Of a stretch of 10,000 bases of DNA, positions 1 through 6,262 are shown in pieces (position 1 is the first letter of the stretch; the number at the start of each line of letters is the position of its first letter). The stretch is from Desulfomonile sp. Lineage in GTDB: Bacteria; Desulfobacterota; Desulfomonilia; Desulfomonilales; Desulfomonilaceae. Under the pieces are notes generated by a model. It was not told the origin of the DNA and ran no database searches. It worked only from the letters and a program-made list of their open reading frames with translations. A program made the position numbers and the translations under genes. The DNA lies in the NCBI GenBank assembly GCA_020216785.1, contig JAIWNO010000201.1:1-10000 (forward strand), written 5' to 3'.

Positions 1-445
1 ATCGTTGGATCTCGTCGCACAAATCACCCGCGCTCAAGGCGATCGTGCGGAAGCGGCGCAGATCTACAATCGCTCACTGGCCATTCAAGAGAAGGTCCTC
101 GGACCATCTCATCCGCGCGTGATCAAGACTATGTGCGCTCTTGCCGATCTGAACGCGGAGCAGGACCGGCTGTTCGAAGCCAGGGCCTTGTATCAGAAAG
201 CCAGAGTCGCAGCTGAAGCGACCAATCGCGCTGAAGACCTCGACATGGTGGCGCCTCTCGTGGGGTTGGCCAAACTCGACCAAGCGAGCGGGAACTATAT
301 GGAATGCCGAGAACTCTGCCGGCAAATCCTGGCTATTTGCCCCAAGTACGTCAAGTATCAGTCGGGTCTTGCAGACCTGATCGCGGGAACGCTCCGGCAA
401 CTCCATGAGGTGTCTGCCCTACACGAAGAGCGAGTTCGGCAGTAG
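1..445 (+). CDS. TPR-repeat protein, C-terminal fragment
   Basis: This is the 3' end of a gene that enters from the left. The frame is open to the first bases, and the TTG at 5-7 is just an internal leucine codon. It ends with TAG at 443-445. About 147 residues are visible, mostly amphipathic helical pairs typical of tetratricopeptide repeats. The segment around residues 19-60 has the kinesin-light-chain type pattern (an A-x-x-x-Y-x-x-A/S-L-x-I helix, then L-G-P-S-H-P-R-V, then a second A-L-A-x-L helix). A less regular pair follows at about residues 93-120. Such repeats are protein-protein interaction scaffolds, so the partner or any enzymatic N-terminal domain cannot be told from here. The last 20 residues are charged and lack a membrane segment. 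It is separated from nrdR by 378 bases and is probably a different transcription unit. TPR assignment is fairly sure; function is unknown. Confidence 0.8.
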   Translation, partial: SLDLVAQITRAQGDRAEAAQIYNRSLAIQEKVLGPSHPRVIKTMCALADLNAEQDRLFEARALYQKARVAAEATNRAEDLDMVAPLVGLAKLDQASGNYMECRELCRQILAICPKYVKYQSGLADLIAGTLRQLHEVSALHEERVRQ

Positions 446-495
446 TCTAAATCGGCTATTGACCCGTGTTAGAGATCAGAATTGACCTGGTGGGA

Positions 496-522
496 GGGCG
501 CCCGCAAAATGCGGGGCTGCCC
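496..522. other. Stem-loop downstream of the TPR gene
   Basis: CCCGCA (501-506) pairs perfectly with TGCGGG (510-515) across a 3-base AAA loop. The flanking GGGC (496-499) and GCCC (519-522) extend the stem beyond a small internal bulge. It lies about 50 bases after the TPR stop, where a terminator would be expected. However, no T-run follows on the + strand, so an intrinsic terminator is not demonstrated; it could instead be a 3' mRNA-stabilising hairpin or part of the neighbouring repeat. Confidence 0.4.
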
Positions 523-531
523 GTCATCTTC

Positions 532-552
532 GGACAGGGGGGGTGCCTGTCC
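532..552. repeat. REP-like palindrome (GGACAGG / CCTGTCC)
   Basis: GGACAGG at 532-538 pairs perfectly with CCTGTCC at 546-552 around a 7-base G-rich loop. Read on the - strand the right arm and loop give GGGACAGGCA (553-544), a 10-mer that recurs in the palindrome at 8333-8363. Small imperfect palindromes of this general kind are known as dispersed REP-type elements, often mobilised by RAYT transposases. No such transposase is in the window, so membership in a REP family is inference. Confidence 0.4.
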
Positions 553-566
553 CACCGATCCCAAAT

Positions 567-752
567 TCACGACGCGAATTCACTATAGCTTTGAAATAGG
601 CCTGGAATTCCGACAATCGCAGCTTGGTCTTTGAATCCCGTCCGCACCGTCGGATTCTCACTTGTCCCCAGCACACCTGTTCGACTCCAAAGCTTCTCCG
701 CGCAACCTATCACCGCTCCAAATACGAACAAAATTCTCAATAGTGCTTGCAT
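567..752 (-). CDS. Possible small lipoprotein (doubtful gene)
   Basis: This 61-residue ORF lies in the otherwise empty gap before nrdR and is transcribed divergently from it. The first 16 residues form a short hydrophobic leader (M-Q-A-L-L-R-I-L-F-V-F) followed by A-V-I-G-C, which resembles a lipobox with the lipidated cysteine at residue 17. The remaining 44 residues are polar, with no domain I recognise. Against it: no Shine-Dalgarno sequence is visible before the ATG at 752-750, the ORF is short, and another ORF overlaps it on the opposite strand. It could be a real small lipoprotein, a decayed gene end, or chance. Confidence 0.25.
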   Translation of the reverse strand: MQALLRILFVFGAVIGCAEKLWSRTGVLGTSENPTVRTGFKDQAAIVGIPGLFQSYSEFAS

Positions 753-809
753 AATGCCGGGATTCGTTATAGATATTTTGATACGGCTCTCTCACGACGG
801 ACCTTTTCC

Positions 810-814
810 GGAGG
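810..814 (+). promoter_or_regulatory. Ribosome binding site of nrdR
   Basis: GGAGG at 810-814 lies 9 bases before the ATG at 824. This decides the start: the in-frame TTG at 818-820, two codons upstream, would be only 3 bases from the Shine-Dalgarno sequence and is too close to be used. Confidence 0.75.
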
Positions 815-823
815 CGGTTGATA

Positions 824-1348
824 ATGAAGTGTCCTGCCTGCGGCGCCATAGACGACCGAGTTATCGACTCGCGCCTCGGCAAGGATAACGCGGTTATCCG
901 CAGGCGTCGGGAGTGCCTCGTTTGCAAGAAGCGGTTCACCACATACGAAAAGATCGAGGAGATGCTGCCGTTCGTCATCAAGAAAGACGGCCGCCGGGAG
1001 CCTTTCGATCCGAGGAAAATTGTCGAAGGCATGCGTCGGGCTTGTGAAAAGAGGCCCATCAGCATCGATCAGATAGAGGCCGTGGCCGATGCAATCGAAC
1101 AGGACCTCATGGAACGACCGGAAAAGGAGATCAATGTCTCCTATATCGGAGAGCGGGTCATGGCCGAGCTTCGGAACATGGATGATGTGGCGTACGTACG
1201 GTTCGCGTCCGTATATCGATGCTTTCGGGACATCGAAGAATTTATGAGAGAGATCAAGGAACTGTCGGAACTCAAGGAAAACAGAGAACAAATTCTAGCC
1301 CAGAATGGCCCCCCGGATGAAAACCAGGGTATCCAGGACTCCCAGTGA
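824..1348 (+). CDS. nrdR: Transcriptional repressor NrdR
   Basis: NrdR is a nucleotide-sensing repressor that binds NrdR boxes upstream of ribonucleotide reductase operons and shuts them down when dATP/ATP signals sufficient dNTP supply. The 174-residue protein has the full family architecture. An N-terminal zinc ribbon carries Cys3 and Cys6 (C-P-A-C) and Cys31 and Cys34 (C-L-V-C), with the basic stretch R26-R29 before the second pair. An ATP-cone domain follows from about residue 47 to 137, including K-K-D-G-R at 53-57 and the closing V-A-Y-V-R-F-A-S-V-Y-R motif at 122-132. The C-terminal tail after about residue 150 is polar and variable. Length is slightly above the usual 150-160. The start is set by the Shine-Dalgarno sequence at 810-814. 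ribD follows directly, a pairing common in proteobacterial and related genomes. No nrd gene is in the window, so its targets lie elsewhere. Confidence 0.97.
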   Translation: MKCPACGAIDDRVIDSRLGKDNAVIRRRRECLVCKKRFTTYEKIEEMLPFVIKKDGRREPFDPRKIVEGMRRACEKRPISIDQIEAVADAIEQDLMERPEKEINVSYIGERVMAELRNMDDVAYVRFASVYRCFRDIEEFMREIKELSELKENREQILAQNGPPDENQGIQDSQ

Positions 1349-1349
1349 A

Positions 1350-2465
1350 GTGAAACATTTCATGGCTCGCGCCCTGCGGCTGGCCCGCCGCGGATTGGGC
1401 AAGACCGACCCGAATCCTGTGGTTGGCGCGCTTGTCGTCAAGGACGGCAAGGTGGTTGGCCAAGGGTACCACAAAGCCGCTGGACAACCACATGCGGAAA
1501 TCGAAGCCATTCGCGAGGCCGGCGCCTTGGCACGGGATGCAGACCTGTTTGTCACCCTGGAGCCCTGCAACCACCACGGCCGGACCCCGCCGTGCACCCA
1601 GGCAATCCTTGGGGCAGGAATCAAGCGGGTCTGGTACGGCACCGAAGATCCCAACCCTGACGTCCCGGGCCGTGGAGCGGACACCCTCCGCGGCGCGGGT
1701 ATCGAAGTGATCGGGCCGGTGATGGAAGCGGACTGTCGTATCGTTAACGAAGTCTACCTTACGCACATTACCCTACGGCGGCCGTTTGTTTATCTGAAGC
1801 TGGCCATGAGCCTCGATGGAAAGATCGCGACTCGTACCGGCATGTCCAAGTGGATAACGTCTGAGGCTTCTCGGATGAAAGTTCACAATCTGCGTAACCG
1901 CGTCTCCTCACTGATGGTGGGTGTGGGAACGATCTTGGCAGACGATCCCCTCCTGACCACGCGATTGAAGGGGAAACGCGGCCGCGACCCGATTCGTGTC
2001 ATCGTTGACTCCAACCTCAGGACGCCGATAAATGCAGCGATCTTCAATTCCGATTCGAATGCGTCGGTGTTAATCGGCTGTCGCAAAAACCCTCCCTCGG
2101 CTCGCGTGAAGGCGCTTGAACGAAGGGGTGCTCGAGTGATTCCGTGCGGTGAGGGACCACACGTGGATCTTGAGGACCTTCTCAGGCGTCTCTACGAGCT
2201 TGGGATTACCTCGCTTCTCATCGAGGGGGGCGCCGGTCTGGCGTGGGGGGCCTTGCAGGCCCGTGTGGTCGACAGGGGGCTGTTCTTCTACGCCCCGATA
2301 ATTATCGGCGGAAGTGAAGCGCAATCAGGCGTCGGCGGACGAGGTATCGCCACACTTGATGAAGCGCCTCGACTCGTAGACGTTACGAGCTCGCGTTGCG
2401 GCCCTGACATCCTGGTGAGCGGCAGGGTCGCATATCCGGAAGTCCGGGACAACAGACCGGAATAG
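1350..2465 (+). CDS. ribD: Bifunctional riboflavin biosynthesis protein RibD
   Basis: RibD catalyses two consecutive cytosolic steps of riboflavin synthesis: deamination of 2,5-diamino-6-ribosylamino-pyrimidinone 5'-phosphate, then NADPH-dependent reduction of the ribosyl side chain. With the GTG start at 1350 it is 371 residues, near the E. coli and B. subtilis lengths. The N-terminal deaminase domain shows the zinc ligands and catalytic Glu in H-A-E (48-50) and the P-C-x-H-H-G-R-T-P-P-C motif (Cys73, Cys82). The reductase domain (about 145-365) shows L-K-L-A-M-S-L-D-G-K-I-A, S-K-W-I-T-S, V-G-V-G-T-I-L-A-D-D-P and I-E-G-G-A. The start is uncertain: ATGs at 1305 and 1317 lie inside nrdR without a Shine-Dalgarno sequence, and ATG 1362 is also possible. 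GTG 1350 fits family alignment best and begins 1 base after the nrdR stop. Usual companions ribE, ribBA and ribH are absent; the next gene is yciO-like. Confidence 0.95.
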   Translation: MKHFMARALRLARRGLGKTDPNPVVGALVVKDGKVVGQGYHKAAGQPHAEIEAIREAGALARDADLFVTLEPCNHHGRTPPCTQAILGAGIKRVWYGTEDPNPDVPGRGADTLRGAGIEVIGPVMEADCRIVNEVYLTHITLRRPFVYLKLAMSLDGKIATRTGMSKWITSEASRMKVHNLRNRVSSLMVGVGTILADDPLLTTRLKGKRGRDPIRVIVDSNLRTPINAAIFNSDSNASVLIGCRKNPPSARVKALERRGARVIPCGEGPHVDLEDLLRRLYELGITSLLIEGGAGLAWGALQARVVDRGLFFYAPIIIGGSEAQSGVGGRGIATLDEAPRLVDVTSSRCGPDILVSGRVAYPEVRDNRPE

Positions 2466-2469
2466 AGCT

Positions 2470-3078
2470 ATGATTCTCCAAATTGATCCGGTTTACCCGC
2501 AGCCAAGGCGGATTCGGAGGGTAGCTGATGTGCTCCGCTCCGAAGGAGTGATCGTGTACCCCACGGACACGGTCTATGGGCTGGGATGCGATATCAACAG
2601 CAGAAAAGCCCTCGATCGGGTGCGCCGCATCAAGAAAATGGACAATCGACGGCACCTGTCCTTTGTCTTTGCGGACCTGAAACAGATCGCGGATTACGCT
2701 CAGGTTACGGATTCCGCTTATCGAATTTTGCGCCGGTTCCTGCCCGGACCGTACACATTCATCCTGAAGGCCACCAAGCTCGTGCCCAGGATCGTGCTTA
2801 CCAAGCGTAACGAAGTCGGTATTCGGATCCCGGACAATGAGGTCTGTCAAGCCCTCGTGGCCGAACTCGGCAATCCCATCTTAAGCTCTTCCATTCGCAT
2901 GCCGGACGATCAGCTATTGGACGATCCGAGGCAAATTGCGACCGCGTACAAGGGACAGGTTGACCTTGTTATCGACGCGGGAACATTCCTCCCCGAGCCT
3001 TCATCGGTAATCAGTCTCATGGATGACGAACCCGAGGTGCTGCGCGTTGGCAAAGGTGATGTAAGCTTCTTTCAGTAA
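2470..3078 (+). CDS. yciO: YciO-like protein of the Sua5/YciO/YrdC family
   Basis: The family includes threonylcarbamoyl-AMP synthases (TsaC/Sua5), which make the intermediate for the t6A modification of ANN-decoding tRNAs. This 202-residue protein is a single YrdC-like domain without the Sua5 C-terminal extension. It carries the nucleotide/RNA-binding signature G-V-I-V-Y-P-T-D-T-V-Y-G-L-G-C (26-40), P-G-P-Y-T-F-I-L-K, and G-I-R-I-P. It resembles E. coli YciO more than TsaC: the length is close to YciO's 206, the T-S-A-N motif of TsaC is replaced by L-S-S-S-I, and it ends V-G-K-G-D-V-x-x-F like YciO. The basic motif is R-I-K-K-M-D-N-R-R, between the two types. The biochemical role of YciO is less settled than that of TsaC, so a t6A role is inferred only. 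The ATG lies 4 bases after the ribD stop, with GGAA upstream inside ribD, implying cotranscription and translational coupling. Confidence 0.92.
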   Translation: MILQIDPVYPQPRRIRRVADVLRSEGVIVYPTDTVYGLGCDINSRKALDRVRRIKKMDNRRHLSFVFADLKQIADYAQVTDSAYRILRRFLPGPYTFILKATKLVPRIVLTKRNEVGIRIPDNEVCQALVAELGNPILSSSIRMPDDQLLDDPRQIATAYKGQVDLVIDAGTFLPEPSSVISLMDDEPEVLRVGKGDVSFFQ

Positions 3079-3337
3079 AGCCGTGCATTTCGCGGGGACA
3101 GCTTTTTCCCGAGATGGTATAAGCACCTTGAAAGTCTGAGAGACAGCGATTTTGCGATGATCGGTCGAGTCATATCATCGCGAGTGCAAGAAGGCACTTG
3201 CCCACGCGGCAATAGCCGAATGTCCCGCGTTCCGTAGGACTGTTTCAGTCCCTGCAGCGACAGACAGGTTTGAACGGACGCGCCCCTCACGACTGAGCAC
3301 ATTCAAGCAACATGAGCGTGAACAAGGTGCCGGCGCT
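3079..3337. other. Intergenic region at the convergence of two gene blocks
   Basis: These 259 bases separate the + strand cluster from the - strand block, so both transcripts must end here or run past each other. It holds GGGGACAG at 3094-3101 followed by a T-run and CCC (a weak stem with one G-T pair) and the 8-bp palindrome at 3154-3181. ORFs on the - strand across this stretch show no family resemblance and no ribosome binding site. No stem followed directly by a T-run, as expected of an intrinsic terminator, is visible. Confidence 0.5.
3154..3181. other. 8-bp perfect inverted repeat between convergent genes
   Basis: GCGATGAT at 3154-3161 is the exact reverse complement of ATCATCGC at 3174-3181, with a 12-base spacer. 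The position between convergent genes suits an RNA hairpin acting on either transcript's 3' end. It lacks a terminal T-run, and the long spacer would also suit a protein-binding dyad. Function is unknown. Confidence 0.4.
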
Positions 3338-3628
3338 TCACTCTCGAGATGTCTCATCGGTCCACTGGCGGTACTTCCGATTCATTTCCCGGTCAAACTT
3401 TTTTCTTCCTTCGGTGGGCTCAGGAAGAGCACGTGAGAGGGCCCTGAGCCCCGGAATGTAGCGCACAGCCCATCCTTCATCAGGCTCGAGGGGGTCCGCG
3501 GCTGGATTGGGCGCGCTCTTGTCGGCTTTGTACGTTGCCTTGACGGGACTCCCCACGCGGAGCGTGGCGCACGATGAGGCGAAGAGGAGCGCCGCTGCCC
3601 CGAGGCACACAATAGATAAAGTTCTCAT
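3338..3628 (-). CDS. Small putative lipoprotein
   Basis: This is a 96-residue protein of no family I recognise. The N-terminus is a classic export signal: M-R-T-L, a hydrophobic core to about residue 16, then F-A-S-S-C with Cys20 as the probable lipidation site. The lipobox is imperfect (Ala at -3 instead of Leu), so lipid attachment is likely rather than certain. The mature 77 residues are hydrophilic and rich in Pro, Lys, Glu and Arg, with a G-W-A-V-R-Y-I-P-G-L segment near the middle and a charged, probably helical C-terminus. It should be anchored in the outer or inner membrane, facing the periplasm. Upstream on its strand is AGGGG about 10 bases from the ATG, a start-overlapping inverted repeat and a candidate promoter. 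It is 152 bases downstream of the large membrane-protein gene on the same strand and is probably an independent unit. Confidence 0.7.
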   Translation of the reverse strand: MRTLSIVCLGAAALLFASSCATLRVGSPVKATYKADKSAPNPAADPLEPDEGWAVRYIPGLRALSRALPEPTEGRKKFDREMNRKYRQWTDETSRE

Positions 3629-3648
3629 AAGAAAGTTCCCCTGAGAAC
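3621..3648 (-). promoter_or_regulatory. Inverted repeat flanking the lipoprotein's ribosome binding site
   Basis: On the transcribed strand GTTCTC (3648-3643) can pair with GAGAAC (3626-3621), whose first base is the G of the ATG start. The 16-base loop contains the AGGGG Shine-Dalgarno candidate. Such a hairpin would partly occlude the start codon and could tune translation. A 6-bp pairing may occur by chance; regulation is inferred. Confidence 0.3.
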
Positions 3649-3684
3649 AAAGGGTTGATGCAAGGTGGCGAATGCCTGGATGAG

Positions 3685-3713
3685 CTTATATAGATTGTTC
3701 TCCGGTGATACAA
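3685..3713 (-). promoter_or_regulatory. Candidate sigma-70-type promoter of the lipoprotein gene
   Basis: Read on the - strand, TTGTAT (3713-3708) and TATAAG (3690-3685) are separated by 17 bases; the -10 matches the consensus in five of six positions, the -35 in three. Immediately upstream (3714-3785) the DNA is strikingly AT-rich, with an A8 tract at 3745-3738, as expected of an UP element. Transcription would start near 3678, leaving a leader of about 50 bases. Confidence 0.4.
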
Positions 3714-3780
3714 GAAGAATTATTTGATATGAGAAACTTTTTTTTGACCAATTGTTTTCACTCTCTTCTAAACCACATTA

Positions 3781-6237
3781 TTAATCATTCGGCCCAACCT
3801 TGTTGCGGACACTCTTCCCCGCCTGCGTCAGCCACACTCCTACCAATCCCGCGAACGCGTACAACAATGCGGCCGCGGCCAACAGGCTTCGGAACCCGAT
3901 TACCATCGCCATTATCACTGCGACTGATGTTGAAACCACGGAGGCGAACCCGTTAACCGCCCAAGCAGCGGGAACCGCTTCAGGAGCGCCGCGGTGCAGC
4001 ATTGACAAGCCCCAGGGGAAAGGCATCCCCATCAGCAGCGCGAGCGGCGCGATTACCGCTAATCCTACCAGGGTCTTACTCCATCCCGGGAACCGGGCCG
4101 CGGACTGGAACAGCCACGGCAGCACGCACGCTTCAATGACGATAACGGCAGCCAGCCCTCCGGCTAGCGTCATCACTCCTCCGGGAAGACGACTCGCCAG
4201 CCGAGGCTGGACTGCGCTCCCACCGCCCGCAAAGAGAAGGAAACCGCCCATTACCAGGGCCGCTGCCAGGATCGGGTCGCCGAGAAATCTCGTAAACATC
4301 TGGATAAAGCTCATCTCAAGCGCCATGAACGCGATTCCCAACACGCCGAAATAACACACTACCGCCGCGCCGACCACCTGCGTCGTGCCGGTGCGGTGTC
4401 GCCTCAGCAGCAGCAACGGAGCCGGCATGAGCACCGCTGCAACTACGGCGGTCCATACCGCGGCAAGCACCAGCACAAGAAAACCGGTCTCGCTCCTGGT
4501 AAACCATAGCGGTCCGAAGACTTCTTGCAGCTTGGAGACAGACTCCCAACGGAAGAAATCGTAGAAGAACGGCCGGTCGTCCGTCGCCGGCCTCACATCG
4601 GTCAACCAGCTGCTATAGAATGCGGCCCGATCCTTCGACAGCATCCTCTCGACCGCATGATGGAACCACGAGATCTTCTCGCCGGCAGGCCCCGGCAGGA
4701 CGTGCACGCGATTGGTTTGATCCCGGTCCACACCGGGGAACCACTCCGTCTCCCAGGACATGGCCTTGCACGCTTCGACGAAGCGGGCCGTTGTCTCAGG
4801 GACGATGGGGGCATTTGCCGCAAGTGTGGCAAAAGCCAGCTCATCTCGTGCCATGAGCAGGTACCGGCCCGGATTTGCTGCTCCGCGGCGTTCGAGGGCT
4901 TCGATCCACGTCCCGATGATTTTAAGGTTGTCTCTGGGAGGGTCCTGGATGCCACGCACGGCGATTGCGAGCCCTCCTGTCGCGAGCGCGTCAAGACACT
5001 GACCAAACCCTTCCACGGTGCCTAAGTAGTCCTCCCTCAGACCGCCGATACCCGAACTCCCCGCCGCAAAGCCTTCAAGCGCGGCCAGATGGATCACTTG
5101 GAAAGTTTGAGTCGTACTGTCGAGAAATGCGCGCGGGTCGGAAATGACCACGCTGATGCGCGGATCGTCGAGCACTTTGCTCCGATGCTCCCTGAGGATT
5201 GTGACCACGTTGGCGTCCGGATGCACGAACACGATTGAGCGGGCCGAGCACAGCCGTGCGAGCCACAGCGATGTCCCGCCGCTGTCACCCAAGATGAGGA
5301 CTCCTTCGGGCTGGAGAAGTTTGTAAGGAAGCGCCGCGAGCGTGTGGGTCAAGAACCGTGCCTGACCCGGCGAGTCAATGAGCGGGAGCACTCCGGCTTG
5401 GAAGCCGTCCCGGAGCACAAGATCCAGGTTGGGCGCGCTCACTGCAGAACCCAACGACAAGAGCGTGTGAAAGGACGGACCCGTATAGAGATCGATGCGG
5501 CCCCGCGGCCCGCGGAGAGTTCGGACGAGTTCCGCGCCTCCTTGATCCACGAGTCGCCGCGCGTGCGCGGACGTTTTGTACTGGTCGATGTTAAGAGGAA
5601 ATGCTCGGTCTGCGCCCATGACGAGGCTCGCTGCAAGCCCGGCTGTTGCTACGATGACTGCTGCCGTGTACTTCCACGTCTCATGCCAACGTCCATCCGG
5701 TGTGAGCACGAGCCCCGTGACGAGCACCGAGAGTGCGATGGGTACGACAAGGAGGTTTTCCGGGACCCACCCCATCAGGAGCACTGTGACCAAAGCGCCG
5801 GCCGCGCTCCCGACAAGACTCGCCGCGTAAAGTCGGTGCCCCTCACCGCGACCAACCATAAGTGCGAGCCCGACCAAAGTGCCTGCCAGCAGGAACGGGA
5901 CCAAGTGAATAATCCAAAAGAGAAACCACCATCCGAGATTTGCAGCCAGGTTCACCGGTGAAAAGGAAACGTCCAGAGGAACAAGCTCACCGAGACGGAA
6001 GCACGCGGGCATCGACAGAGCGAACGCCAAGAGACCCCAGCGGAACACTGTGTCAAGACGAGCTTCAAGGCGGGAGCCAACTACCGCCAGAAGTGTTCCT
6101 CCGGCGCCAAATCCCAGGAGTGCACAGCTGATTACGAGAAAGGAAAAATGATGATACCGCGCGACGAGCAGACATCGCATGAGCGCGAGCTGCCACCCGA
6201 TCGCGGCAAACGAGACGGCAAATACCGCGGGAATCAT
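3781..6237 (-). CDS. Polytopic membrane protein with spermidine-synthase-like domain
   Basis: This 818-residue protein has three parts. Residues 1-210 contain about six hydrophobic helices, starting at once with I-P-A-V-F-A-V-S-F-A-A-I. About residues 215-580 form a soluble domain with a Rossmann-type SAM-binding core: G-V-L-I-L-G-D-S-G-G-T-S (312-323), then F-V-H-P-D-A-N-V-V (337-345) and V-V-I-S-D-P-R-A-F-L (363-372). The rest is a second block of about seven helices with the G-M-P-F-P-W-G-L motif typical of membrane proteins annotated as fused MFS/spermidine synthase. The sheet that normally carries the catalytic D-x-x-D-P of spermidine synthase reads F-Q-V-I-H-L-A-A-L-E-G here, so aminopropyl transfer is doubtful; the substrate is unknown. 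I chose ATG 6237, which starts at the first helix and leaves 25 bases after the pcm stop. An ATG at 6309 would add 24 polar residues overlapping pcm. Confidence 0.85.
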   Translation of the reverse strand: MIPAVFAVSFAAIGWQLALMRCLLVARYHHFSFLVISCALLGFGAGGTLLAVVGSRLEARLDTVFRWGLLAFALSMPACFRLGELVPLDVSFSPVNLAANLGWWFLFWIIHLVPFLLAGTLVGLALMVGRGEGHRLYAASLVGSAAGALVTVLLMGWVPENLLVVPIALSVLVTGLVLTPDGRWHETWKYTAAVIVATAGLAASLVMGADRAFPLNIDQYKTSAHARRLVDQGGAELVRTLRGPRGRIDLYTGPSFHTLLSLGSAVSAPNLDLVLRDGFQAGVLPLIDSPGQARFLTHTLAALPYKLLQPEGVLILGDSGGTSLWLARLCSARSIVFVHPDANVVTILREHRSKVLDDPRISVVISDPRAFLDSTTQTFQVIHLAALEGFAAGSSGIGGLREDYLGTVEGFGQCLDALATGGLAIAVRGIQDPPRDNLKIIGTWIEALERRGAANPGRYLLMARDELAFATLAANAPIVPETTARFVEACKAMSWETEWFPGVDRDQTNRVHVLPGPAGEKISWFHHAVERMLSKDRAAFYSSWLTDVRPATDDRPFFYDFFRWESVSKLQEVFGPLWFTRSETGFLVLVLAAVWTAVVAAVLMPAPLLLLRRHRTGTTQVVGAAVVCYFGVLGIAFMALEMSFIQMFTRFLGDPILAAALVMGGFLLFAGGGSAVQPRLASRLPGGVMTLAGGLAAVIVIEACVLPWLFQSAARFPGWSKTLVGLAVIAPLALLMGMPFPWGLSMLHRGAPEAVPAAWAVNGFASVVSTSVAVIMAMVIGFRSLLAAAALLYAFAGLVGVWLTQAGKSVRNKVGPND

Positions 6238-6262
6238 GCGCGCTGCGTACGTCGTCGGTCTG

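Larger units (their letters stand above)
446..823. other. 378-base intergenic region with hairpins
   Basis: The gap between the TPR gene and nrdR holds two stem-loops near its left end (496-522 and 532-552), one doubtful reverse-strand ORF (567-752) and the nrdR leader. Forward-strand promoter matches upstream of nrdR are weak: TTGCAT at 747-752 followed, 17 bases on, by TAGATA at 770-775, each only about half matching the sigma-70 consensus. I see no tRNA and no recognised riboswitch. Confidence 0.6.

Noticed and set aside
496..552. Intrinsic terminator of the TPR gene
   Set aside because: The stems are good, but no T-run follows on the + strand, so I list them only as hairpins.
767..1291. 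174-residue - strand ORF over nrdR
   Set aside because: nrdR has full zinc-ribbon and ATP-cone motifs and a good ribosome binding site on the other strand; this is its antisense shadow.
3072..3357. - strand ORFs in the convergent intergenic region
   Set aside because: Two overlapping short frames with no ribosome binding site, signal peptide or domain; Cys/Ser/Arg-rich composition is typical of noncoding GC-rich DNA.
5344..5961. 205-residue + strand ORF inside the membrane-protein gene
   Set aside because: It is a Cys/Arg/Glu-rich shadow with no family resemblance, opposite a well-supported coding region; other long + strand ORFs at 3800-4354 and 6179-6985 are of the same kind.
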